A stretch of DNA of 8,696 nt from Chloroflexota bacterium (GTDB lineage Bacteria > Chloroflexota > Dehalococcoidia > Dehalococcoidales > RBG-16-60-22). The stretch spans positions 1 through 8,696 of the forward strand of contig VGOH01000042.1 of NCBI GenBank assembly GCA_016875955.1, written 5' to 3'. The position numbers were made by a program, and so were the translations under genes. Every line of letters begins with the position of its first letter. Position 1 is the first letter of the stretch. Below, piece by piece: positions 1 through 6,093 of the stretch. The notes under the pieces were generated by a model, which searched no databases, was not told the origin of the DNA, and worked only from the letters and a program-made list of their open reading frames with translations.

Positions 1-1235
1 AATATATTTTCCTTAAAGATGCCCACTGACTCGGCCAGCTTGGCATGCAGACTGAGGTGGCGGTACTCGCCATGAATGGGCACGAAGAACGCCGGCTTGA
101 CCAGATTGAGCAGCAACTTGAGCTCTTCCTGGCTGCCGTGTCCATGAACGTGAACCTGCGCCACCTTATCGTACAGTACCCGCGCCCCCTGCTTGAAAAG
201 GTTGTCCAGCGTGCGATTAACAATAGCTTCATTGCCGGGAATCGGCGTTGCCGACATGACAATGGTGTCTCCGGACTGAATGCTTACATTAGGGTGGTCC
301 CGATTGGCCATGCGCACCAGCGCTGAGGTCGGCTCGCCCTGACTGCCGGTGGTAACGTATACAACTTTATCGTGCGGTAAATGACGCGCCTCTTCAATCC
401 GGCCCAGAATGCCGTCGGGGGCCTGAATATAACCAAGCTCCAGGGCCATGTGCACCGTATCGCTCATGCTGCGGCCGACGATGAAAACACGCCGTCCGTG
501 TTTGGCCGCGGCATCAATCACCTGCTGTACACGGGACACCAGCGAGGAAAAGGTGGTGACAATCACCCTTCCCGGAGCATCGGCCATGATGTGGTCCAGT
601 GCCTCCCCAACCAGCCTCTCCGAAGGCGTATAGCCGGGAAGCTCGGCATAGGTGGAATCGGACATGAGGAGCAGGACCCCCTGCGACCCCAGCTGGGCCA
701 AACGGGAAAGGTCGGTGGGCTTGCCTCCGACCGGAGTATAGTCAAGCTTGAAATCGCCACTGTGCACCACCACGCCAACCGGCGTCCATATAATGACGCC
801 GACGGCATCAGGAATACTGTGGCACACGGGGAACAATTCCACCTTGAATGCCCCCAAGTTAATCGGCTCACTGGTTTGAACCACATTGAGCTTGGCGTGA
901 GCCAGCGTTCTCCGTTCCTTGAGCTTGACGCGTATCATGCCGTGCGTCAGGCGGGTGGCATACACCGGCACATTCAGCTGCGGTAATACGTAGGGCAGGG
1001 CACCGATGTGGTCTTCGTGACCGTGGGTGATGATGATGCCCCTCACCTTATCTTTTTTATCCAGAAGATAATTGATGTCCGGGATAACCAGGTCAATGCC
1101 CAGCATATCTTCCCCGGGAAACATAAGTCCGGCATCAATAATCAGGATATCGTTGCCATATTCCAGCAAGAGCATGTTCTTGCCGATTTCGCTGAGGCCA
1201 CCGATGGGGATTATTTTCAATTTAAACTTGGCCAT
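1..1235 (-). CDS. rnj: Ribonuclease J, 3' end cut by window edge
   Basis: RNase J is a metallo-beta-lactamase/beta-CASP ribonuclease (endonuclease and 5'-3' exonuclease) for mRNA decay and rRNA maturation in the cytoplasm. Read from the ATG at 1235 there are 411 residues, missing the C-terminal part of a protein usually near 550 residues. The zinc-binding motif HGHEDH lies at residues 71-76 (H71, H73, D75, H76). Further likely ligands are H139 (CHSIPD), D161 (HSGDFK) and H388 (PIHGEY), at the spacing expected for the family. The beta-CASP region follows MSDSTYAE, with GSQGEP typical of RNase J. The usual S-G-H segment reads H-G-H here (H364-H366). The start lies 10 nt after the stop of the upstream glycosylase gene, and an AGGA overlapping that stop serves as ribosome binding site, so the two genes are almost certainly co-transcribed and translationally close. 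Confidence 0.96.
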   Translation of the reverse strand, partial: MAKFKLKIIPIGGLSEIGKNMLLLEYGNDILIIDAGLMFPGEDMLGIDLVIPDINYLLDKKDKVRGIIITHGHEDHIGALPYVLPQLNVPVYATRLTHGMIRVKLKERRTLAHAKLNVVQTSEPINLGAFKVELFPVCHSIPDAVGVIIWTPVGVVVHSGDFKLDYTPVGGKPTDLSRLAQLGSQGVLLLMSDSTYAELPGYTPSERLVGEALDHIMADAPGRVIVTTFSSLVSRVQQVIDAAAKHGRRVFIVGRSMSDTVHMALELGYIQAPDGILGRIEEARHLPHDKVVYVTTGSQGEPTSALVRMANRDHPNVSIQSGDTIVMSATPIPGNEAIVNRTLDNLFKQGARVLYDKVAQVHVHGHGSQEELKLLLNLVKPAFFVPIHGEYRHLSLHAKLAESVGIFKENI

Positions 1236-1245
1236 CTGGTCAGTC

Positions 1246-1842
1246 CTAGAACATGCTTAACTGCTGAGTGCCGGCTTCAGCCTCGGGAAGGCTTTTCGCT
1301 TCCGCCAGCACGGTCGGTATCTTCTTCATATCCGCCTCTATTGCCTGCCGCAGGCTCTGCTGGTGAAGAGCCGCCGCCGGGTGGTACATGGCAAAGTATA
1401 TGGTGTTGTCCCGCCTGACCGCGGAGCCGTGTATCTTGCTTATGCTCTTGCCAGGGAAAAACTTGGCCATGGAATAGCGGCCCAGGGTTACTATCATTCT
1501 GGGCTTGATGATGTCTATCTGGTGGTCCAGCCATTTCTGGCAATTCTGGATTTCCATGGGCAGCGGGTCGCGGTTATCTGGCGGGCGGCACTTAATGACA
1601 TTAGCGATGAACACCTGCCGCCGCGCTAGGCCAATGGATGCCAGGAGCTGGTCCAGATAGTGCCCGGCTGGCCCGACAAAAGGTCTCCCCTGCTGGTCTT
1701 CATGCCAGCCCGGAGCTTCACCGATGAACATGAGCTCCGCGTCCTCCGGCCCCTCCCCAGGTACAGTATTGGTCCGTTGCTTGGCTATCTCACACAGCAA
1801 GCAGCGGGCAATTTCCTGATTAAGCTCGTTCAGCGTCGCCAT
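1246..1842 (-). CDS. Family 4 uracil-DNA glycosylase (Fe-S)
   Basis: This enzyme removes uracil (from cytosine deamination or dUMP misincorporation) from DNA to start base excision repair. The 198 residues show the family 4 pattern. The motif GEAPG at 41-45 is followed by a GRPFVGPAG segment, then NVIKCRPP near 81-87 and YHPAA at 152-156, the H153 motif. Four cysteines, C14, C17, C85 and C100, have the spacing of the [4Fe-4S] ligands. The start is firm on family grounds because C14 and C17 must be included and an in-frame TAA lies four codons before the ATG. No strong Shine-Dalgarno sequence is visible in front of it. A promoter at 1894-1922 precedes it, and the RNase J gene follows after 10 nt. 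The C-terminal tail from about residue 175 is not part of the conserved core. Confidence 0.95.
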   Translation of the reverse strand: MATLNELNQEIARCLLCEIAKQRTNTVPGEGPEDAELMFIGEAPGWHEDQQGRPFVGPAGHYLDQLLASIGLARRQVFIANVIKCRPPDNRDPLPMEIQNCQKWLDHQIDIIKPRMIVTLGRYSMAKFFPGKSISKIHGSAVRRDNTIYFAMYHPAAALHQQSLRQAIEADMKKIPTVLAEAKSLPEAEAGTQQLSMF

Positions 1843-1893
1843 AACACTCAGGAGTTAAATAAAGCTGTTAATTCAGTCCTGCCTTATGTGCTT

Positions 1894-1922
1894 ATGATAA
1901 CACTACATATATGTCCCGTCAA
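1894..1922 (-). promoter_or_regulatory. Sigma-70-type promoter of the UDG-rnj unit
   Basis: On the minus strand a -35 box TTGACG (1917-1922) and a -10 box TATCAT (1894-1899) are separated by exactly 17 nt. Both differ from consensus at one position. Transcription would start near 1887, giving a leader of about 45 nt before the glycosylase ATG at 1842. The spacer contains the perfect 10-bp palindrome ACATATATGT (1905-1914), a possible operator. The call rests on sequence match only. Confidence 0.72.
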
Positions 1923-1937
1923 TTTAAGGCATGGCCA

Positions 1938-1967
1938 TAGAAATACAATGAGGAGCGTATGCTCCCC
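1938..1967 (-). terminator. Probable intrinsic terminator after the rhodanese gene
   Basis: In minus-strand RNA, GGGGAGC and GCUCCUC (1950-1967) form a 7-bp stem with one G-U pair around the loop AUAC. AUUGUAUUUC follows, which is only moderately U-rich. The hairpin starts 28 nt past the stop of the lipoprotein gene and ends just before the next promoter, which is where a terminator for the ribF unit would be expected. The weak U-tract makes read-through into the UDG unit possible. Confidence 0.5.
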
Positions 1968-1995
1968 ACGTAATCATAAGTTTAACCGGGCTATC

Positions 1996-2436
1996 TTATC
2001 GTACCAGCGGCAGCCCTGTCTGCCGCCACCGCTGTATCCCGCCAAGCATATTATATACCTCGGCAAAGCCGAGTCCGGCCATCATATCCATAACCTGGCG
2101 GCTAACGTCGCCATTGCGACAGTAAAGAAGGTAGATTTTAGCGCGGTCAAGCCCATCCAGTTCCTGGATAAAGTCATCAGAGCTGTAATCCAGATTAACT
2201 GCTTCTTCAATATGGCCGTCGGCGTATTCCGCAGCGGGACGCAGGTCAATGATGATGAAATCCTGACTGTGCCGGTGGTCCTCCATCAAGGTGAAGGCTT
2301 CTTCAAGTTTAAGGTTTTCACTTATCAGGCCGGGGATTTCGGCTGCTTCCCTTTTGGAACAGGCAGCGGACAACACCAGTGCTGCCATCAATAAAGCCAG
2401 CATGGCCAGTCCACACTGGTTTCTCGTCGTTCTCAT
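1996..2436 (-). CDS. Rhodanese-domain lipoprotein
   Basis: A small protein (146 residues from the ATG at 2436) with an N-terminal signal: the basic stretch MRTTRNQ, a hydrophobic core rich in Leu and Ala, then LSAAC. This fits a lipoprotein signal with C26 as the lipidated cysteine, so the mature protein would sit on the outer face of the membrane. The rest is a single rhodanese domain. An IIDLRPAAEY strand contains D63. The active-site loop CRNGDVSR begins at C105, which would carry the persulfide. The end is LGGIQRWRQTGLP, typical of rhodaneses. A GTG two codons upstream (2442) is an alternative start; neither start has a clear ribosome binding site. The gene begins 12 nt after the aminotransferase stop and closes the ribF unit. 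Substrate and partner are unknown; sulfane sulfur relay or a non-catalytic binding role are both possible. Confidence 0.88.
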   Translation of the reverse strand: MRTTRNQCGLAMLALLMAALVLSAACSKREAAEIPGLISENLKLEEAFTLMEDHRHSQDFIIIDLRPAAEYADGHIEEAVNLDYSSDDFIQELDGLDRAKIYLLYCRNGDVSRQVMDMMAGLGFAEVYNMLGGIQRWRQTGLPLVR

Positions 2437-2448
2437 GCCCACAATAAG

Positions 2449-3558
2449 CTAGGCACCCACCTTTGGCAGCACTTCCCTCAGGGCCGAAATTATCTCTTTG
2501 ATATCGTCTTCCGTCACCAGGCCGAGGTGCCCGATGCGGAATATCTTGCCCTGCAGGCTCTGCTGGCCGCCGGCCAGGACTATCTGATATTCCTCGCGCA
2601 GCATCTTGAGCATCGCCTTGACATCCATGCCGTCTTTGACGGACACGGCCGTAACCGTGTTGGAAGCGTATTGCTCATCGGCGAAGAGAGACAACCCCAG
2701 CGATTTCACTCCTTCCCGGGCGGCTTTGCCCACCCGGGCATGGCGAGCGAAGATATTTGAGAGGCCTTCCTTCAGCATCATGTCCAGCGCTGCTGAGAGA
2801 GCAAACACGATTGATACCGCCGGCGTCCAGGGGGTCTGACCTATCTCCAGGTACTTCCGGGCCAGGGCAAAGTCCCAGTTGAAGCGGGGCATCCTGGCTC
2901 TGGCGTGTGCCTGCCACGCCTCCTGGCTGAGGCTGACCATCGCCATACCGGGAGGCACCATCCACCCTTTCTGTGAGGCGGTAACAGTTACATCACAGCG
3001 CCATTTATCTACCGGCAGGTCAATTGAGCCCAGACTGCTGATAGCGTCGACGAGCAGCAGCTTGTCAAACTCCTTGACCACGGCGCTGATGGCCGCCAGG
3101 TCATTGGTCACGCCGGTGGAGGTCTCATTATGCGTTACCAGCACTGCCTTTATTCCGGGCGCCTTCTGCAGCGCGCGCCGTATTTCATCAGGGTCAGCCG
3201 CCTTTCCCCACTCCGCACGAACGGGAATAACCTCGGCGCCGAAAACCTCCACTATTCTGGTAAAGCGGTCACCGAAGGCACCCACCGTCACGCAGAGGAC
3301 CTTATCTCCCGGAGACAGCGTATTGACGATTGCTGCCTCCAGCCCCCCCGTTCCGGAGCATGTCAGCAGGTATAAATCGTTCTTCGTCTGGAATAGATGC
3401 TTTAGCTTGGCGGTGACATCAAGCAGTATCTTATCAAATTCCGGCCCGCGGTGATTTATCATCTGACAGGCCATCGCCTGGAGGACTTCCGGCGGGCACG
3501 GGGTAGGCCCCGGAACGCGCAACTGTCCCACTTTACTTACCCGCCTCTCCTTCAACAT
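2449..3558 (-). CDS. Class V aminotransferase (alanine/serine-glyoxylate type)
   Basis: A PLP-dependent, fold-type I class V aminotransferase of the alanine--glyoxylate / serine--pyruvate family, a group that also includes proteins once labelled soluble hydrogenase small subunit. The N-terminus carries LRVPGPTPCPPEV. The phosphate-binding turn CSGTGGLEA is near residues 66-74 and the cofactor aspartate is in VDAISSLG near 171. The Schiff-base lysine is in TASQKGW near K197, followed by PPG. The substrate carboxylate arginine is in FRIGHLG near 340. The substrate pair cannot be told from sequence. The start is uncertain. The ATG at 3558 lacks a ribosome binding site, while AAGGAGAGG inside the first codons (3544-3552) points to the in-frame GTG at 3531, giving the usual short N-terminus MGQLRVPGPTP. 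It lies 32 nt after tyrS and is probably co-transcribed with it. Confidence 0.93.
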   Translation of the reverse strand: MLKERRVSKVGQLRVPGPTPCPPEVLQAMACQMINHRGPEFDKILLDVTAKLKHLFQTKNDLYLLTCSGTGGLEAAIVNTLSPGDKVLCVTVGAFGDRFTRIVEVFGAEVIPVRAEWGKAADPDEIRRALQKAPGIKAVLVTHNETSTGVTNDLAAISAVVKEFDKLLLVDAISSLGSIDLPVDKWRCDVTVTASQKGWMVPPGMAMVSLSQEAWQAHARARMPRFNWDFALARKYLEIGQTPWTPAVSIVFALSAALDMMLKEGLSNIFARHARVGKAAREGVKSLGLSLFADEQYASNTVTAVSVKDGMDVKAMLKMLREEYQIVLAGGQQSLQGKIFRIGHLGLVTEDDIKEIISALREVLPKVGA

Positions 3559-3590
3559 CAGTATTAATCACTTGGGTAAATAAATGTACT

Positions 3591-4787
3591 TTACGTGGAT
3601 TTTATAAACCTTCTTTTGCCGACCCGTATTATAGTGTCTTTGGGGAAAATGTAATTGGCATCCATAACCTTTTTACCATTAATATATACGGCACCCTGTT
3701 CAATTAAACGCCTGGCTTCACTCTTGCTTTTGGCTAGCCGGTTAGCCACCAAATAATCTTGCAGAATGCTGCCAGATTTTGTGCCAAGCTCAATATCTTC
3801 CGGTATCTCCCCTTTTTGATGAATCCTCTCAAAATTTCGCTGGGCATCATCAGCTGACCTTTTATCATAAAGCTGAGTGACCAGTTCCCGGGCCAGGCGT
3901 TTCTTAAGCTCCATCGGGTTTACCGCGTTGTCGGCCAGCGCCTGCCTGAATTCCGCCAGCTCGGCATCGGGAACGTCGGTAACCAGCTCAAAATACTGGA
4001 TAATCAGGTCGTCACGTATGGACATGGTCTTGCCGTAGATACTATCCGGCGGTTCCGTCACGCCGATGTAGTTACCCAGGCTCTTGCTCATCTTCTGGCT
4101 GCCATCGGTGCCCACCAGAAGCGGCGTCATGAAGCACTGCTGGGGAGGCTGCCCCATCATGGACTGGAGCTCCCTGCCCACCAGGAAATTGAACTTCTGG
4201 TCGGTGCCGCCGAATTCCACGTCCGCCTCAATCGCCACCGAGTCATATGCTTGCAGCAGCGGGTACATAAACTCAATCAACGCAATCGGCCGCCCGTCAC
4301 TGTACCTGGCGTTAAAATCCTCGCGCGCCAGAAACTGGGCAACGGTGAATTTGCTGGTCAGCTGAAGAACCTCGGTCAGGGTGAATTTGTCAAACCACTC
4401 ACTCTGCCACCTCACCTCGGTTTTTGCTTTGTCAACTATCTTGAAGAACTGCTCCATATATGTCTGCGCATTAGCCCGCACCTGCGCCTCAGTGAGCATG
4501 GGGCGGGTTGCTGAGGCACCGCTCGGGTCGCCTATTCGGGCCGTCCAGTCGGCAACGATGAGCACCACCTGATGGCCAAGCTCCTGAAACTGGCGCAGCT
4601 TCCGCAGCGACACCATATGGCCTAGGTGGATATCAGGGAAACTGGGGTCAAAGCCCTCTTTCAACCTCAGCTTTTTGCCGGAGCGGAGCAGCCCCCTCAT
4701 CTCATCCTCAACGATGATTTCGGCGACTCCCCGCCGCAGGAGATATTTTTCGTCCCGCTCCGTGATTTTCCTGGCCTCGCCTGTCAT
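3591..4787 (-). CDS. tyrS: Tyrosyl-tRNA synthetase (KMSKS-type)
   Basis: Class I synthetase that charges tRNA-Tyr with tyrosine in the cytoplasm. The 398 residues match the usual length. The HIGH motif is HLGH at 54-57, within DPSFPDIHLGH. It is followed by a GDPSG loop at 86-90, the tyrosine-pocket segment MYPLLQAYDS near 174-182 and EFGGTDQKFN near 191-200. The second signature is a perfect KMSKS at 232-236, which marks the TyrZ-like second type rather than the KFGKT type. A C-terminal S4 RNA-binding domain spans about 335-398 (SKSEARRLIEQGAV, INGKKV). The ATG lies 2 nt after the ribF stop and uses an AGGCGG-like ribosome binding site inside the end of ribF, so translation of the two is probably coupled. 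The leader is too short for a T-box, so the gene depends on the ribF promoter. Confidence 0.97.
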   Translation of the reverse strand: MTGEARKITERDEKYLLRRGVAEIIVEDEMRGLLRSGKKLRLKEGFDPSFPDIHLGHMVSLRKLRQFQELGHQVVLIVADWTARIGDPSGASATRPMLTEAQVRANAQTYMEQFFKIVDKAKTEVRWQSEWFDKFTLTEVLQLTSKFTVAQFLAREDFNARYSDGRPIALIEFMYPLLQAYDSVAIEADVEFGGTDQKFNFLVGRELQSMMGQPPQQCFMTPLLVGTDGSQKMSKSLGNYIGVTEPPDSIYGKTMSIRDDLIIQYFELVTDVPDAELAEFRQALADNAVNPMELKKRLARELVTQLYDKRSADDAQRNFERIHQKGEIPEDIELGTKSGSILQDYLVANRLAKSKSEARRLIEQGAVYINGKKVMDANYIFPKDTIIRVGKRRFIKST

Positions 4788-4789
4788 GT

Positions 4790-5722
4790 TTAATTTCCGC
4801 CTTTAGCACTTAATAAGCTGATGCCCTTTTTCACATCTTCCGCCATCTGCTTCTTTAGCTCTTCCGCATTATCAAATCTCTTCTCCTCGCGCAGCCGTTC
4901 CACAAACTCCACCTGTATCTCTTTCCCATAGAGGTCGCCCCGATAATCAACCACATAGACCTCAACGGCCCGCCGTTTATCGCCAAACGTAGGATTGGTG
5001 CCGATATTGGTCATGGCCGGAAAAATTTTGCTCTTGATGCTCACCCAGCTGGCATAGACTCCATCGGCAGGTAAAGCCTGCTCGGGGCCAAAATCCAGAT
5101 TGGCGGTGGGAAATCCCAGCGCCACTCCTCTGCCGGCGCCGGCGACCACCGGGCCTCGCAGGCTGAAGCCGCGGCCCACCAGCCGTCTGACCCGGTGCAC
5201 GTCCCCATCTGACAGGGCCTTTCTTATGGCGGTGCTGCTCACGATTTCTCCATCAATCATCACCGGAGGCACCACGGTGACGCTGAATCCCATCTCGCGC
5301 CCCAGCTTGCCGAGGGCATCGGCGTTGCCCTCCCGTTTTTTGCCTAGGGCAAAGTCAGGCCCGATGACCATCCCGCGCATACCCAGGTGCTTTCTGAGCA
5401 AACCAATAAAATCGCGCGCGCTGAGCCGGGAAGTCTCAGCGGTGAAGGTCAGCGGGATAATAATATCCACCCCTTCGTTTTTCAGCAGCTTCTCCCTCTC
5501 AGCAAGGCTGGTGAGAAACGGCAATCTGGTGTCAGGGTGCAGCACCTCCTGAGGATGCCGCCGAAAGGTGACCACCACGCTCAGTAAATTCTCCTGCTCC
5601 GCCTTGCCCACCAGCTGAGAAATCAGGTGTTTATGACCGAGGTGCACACCATCAAACACGCCAATGGTAACCAGCGTATCTTTATCCGGTGATAACCGGG
5701 CCAGCTCTTCCTCGACCAGCAT
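4790..5722 (-). CDS. ribF: Bifunctional riboflavin kinase / FAD synthetase
   Basis: It phosphorylates riboflavin to FMN and adenylylates FMN to FAD. The N-terminal adenylyltransferase domain (about 1-180) shows GVFDGVHLGH, whose HLGH at 27-30 is the nucleotidyl-transferase signature. It also has GPDFALGKKREGN near 121-133 and SSTAIR near 162-167. The C-terminal kinase domain (about 184-310) has GFPTANL with PTAN at 205-208, GVYASW, NIGTNPTFG and the EVYVVDYRGDLYG strand. At 310 residues it is full length. The ATG at 5722 is preferred over the GTG immediately before it, because AGGGA lies about 7 nt upstream of the ATG but too near the GTG. It is the first gene of the leftward unit ribF-tyrS-aminotransferase-rhodanese. 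No FMN riboswitch consensus is visible in its leader, unlike many riboflavin genes. Confidence 0.97.
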   Translation of the reverse strand: MLVEEELARLSPDKDTLVTIGVFDGVHLGHKHLISQLVGKAEQENLLSVVVTFRRHPQEVLHPDTRLPFLTSLAEREKLLKNEGVDIIIPLTFTAETSRLSARDFIGLLRKHLGMRGMVIGPDFALGKKREGNADALGKLGREMGFSVTVVPPVMIDGEIVSSTAIRKALSDGDVHRVRRLVGRGFSLRGPVVAGAGRGVALGFPTANLDFGPEQALPADGVYASWVSIKSKIFPAMTNIGTNPTFGDKRRAVEVYVVDYRGDLYGKEIQVEFVERLREEKRFDNAEELKKQMAEDVKKGISLLSAKGGN

Positions 5723-5755
5723 CACTTTTCCCTGCCCGCGATTGCCTTCAGATTA

Positions 5756-5761
5756 AATATA
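5756..5761 (-). promoter_or_regulatory. Possible secondary -10 element for ribF
   Basis: The minus strand reads TATATT followed by TAAT, a good -10 box 34 nt before the ribF ATG. The -35 region at normal spacing is poor (TTCATT), so this is only a weak candidate for a second start site that would give a very short leader. Confidence 0.22.
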
Positions 5762-5832
5762 CCCCACCAAAAGGATAAAATGAAAAGGGGGCTATACGCA
5801 AACCTTGCCTGACCAGTCTGCGGGATGCCTTA

Positions 5833-5862
5833 ATCGTAACACAAGCCAGGCGGAAGCGTCAA
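5833..5862 (-). promoter_or_regulatory. Promoter of the ribF-tyrS unit
   Basis: On the minus strand TTGACG (5857-5862) lies 18 nt before TACGAT (5833-5838), which is preceded by TGT, giving an extended -10. Transcription would begin near 5826, leaving a leader of about 100 nt. The same TTGACG -35 box occurs at the UDG promoter. The leader contains no riboswitch that I recognise. Confidence 0.55.
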
Positions 5863-5910
5863 CCGAACCCGATGATGGTTTTGCTTGCTTTTAGTTGCTC
5901 CCACGATACC

Positions 5911-6015
5911 CACCCCCTGTGTCCCCCTCTCAAACAGGTTTGTCTTTGGCGCTCCATCTTAATAATGTTTGAGAGGGGTCAGGGGTGAGGCATCAACTGC
6001 CAGCCAAAGGCAAAC
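5911..6015. repeat. Interlocked palindromic element in the divergent spacer
   Basis: Two inverted repeats overlap in the order A-B-A'-B'. Pair A is a perfect 13-bp match, CCCCTCTCAAACA (5924-5936) with 5966-5978. It is lengthened outward by a second imperfect stem, CACCCCCT (5911-5918) with CAGGGGTG (5980-5987). Pair B is GTTTGTCTTTGGC (5938-5950) with GCCAAAGGCAAAC (6003-6015), 12 of 13 matching. A third small hairpin, CAAAC-AG-GTTTG, joins the left arms. The element lies between two outward-facing promoters, so it does not sit where a terminator is needed. It resembles a REP/MITE-type interspersed palindrome, but copy number cannot be judged from one window. This and the two promoters are all I see in the gene-free stretch 5723-6093. 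Confidence 0.6.
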
Positions 6016-6056
6016 AATACCGCCGCTACATCGGGTTTTTAATAAATGGTAAAAAA

Positions 6057-6065
6057 TGCTAGAAT
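6057..6065 (+). promoter_or_regulatory. Extended -10 promoter for the unknown gene
   Basis: TGCTAGAAT is an extended -10 (TG-n-TAGAAT). The -35 at 17-nt spacing is weak (TTTTAA, 6037-6042), which is common with extended -10 promoters. Transcription would start near 6072, about 22 nt before the TTG start codon. This also excludes the upstream in-frame ATG at 6046, which would not be in the transcript. Confidence 0.5.
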
Positions 6066-6093
6066 AGGACAAATTTTCTTAAGGAGGTGGACA

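Noticed and set aside
381..986. Plus-strand open frame of 201 codons
   Set aside because: It lies opposite RNase J, whose catalytic motifs are clear on the minus strand; no ribosome binding site or recognisable domain.
1843..1995. tRNA or small RNA gene in the rhodanese-UDG gap
   Set aside because: No cloverleaf or tRNA signature; the content is explained by a terminator and a promoter.
1660..2394. Plus-strand open frame of 244 codons
   Set aside because: It runs antisense through the glycosylase N-terminus, a terminator-promoter region and the rhodanese gene; low-complexity composition, no motif.
2879..3454. Plus-strand open frame of 191 codons
   Set aside because: Antisense shadow of the aminotransferase, Ser/Thr-rich as expected for a reverse-frame reading.
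5100..5552. Plus-strand open frame of 150 codons
   Set aside because: Antisense shadow of ribF with no own ribosome binding site.
5723..5826. FMN riboswitch in the ribF leader
   Set aside because: The leader is only about 100 nt and lacks the conserved FMN-aptamer segments; a long-range CCCGC/GCGGG pairing of 5 bp is not enough.
5911..5990. Rho-independent terminator
   Set aside because: The hairpin has no U-tract on either side and lies between divergent genes, where no transcript needs to end.
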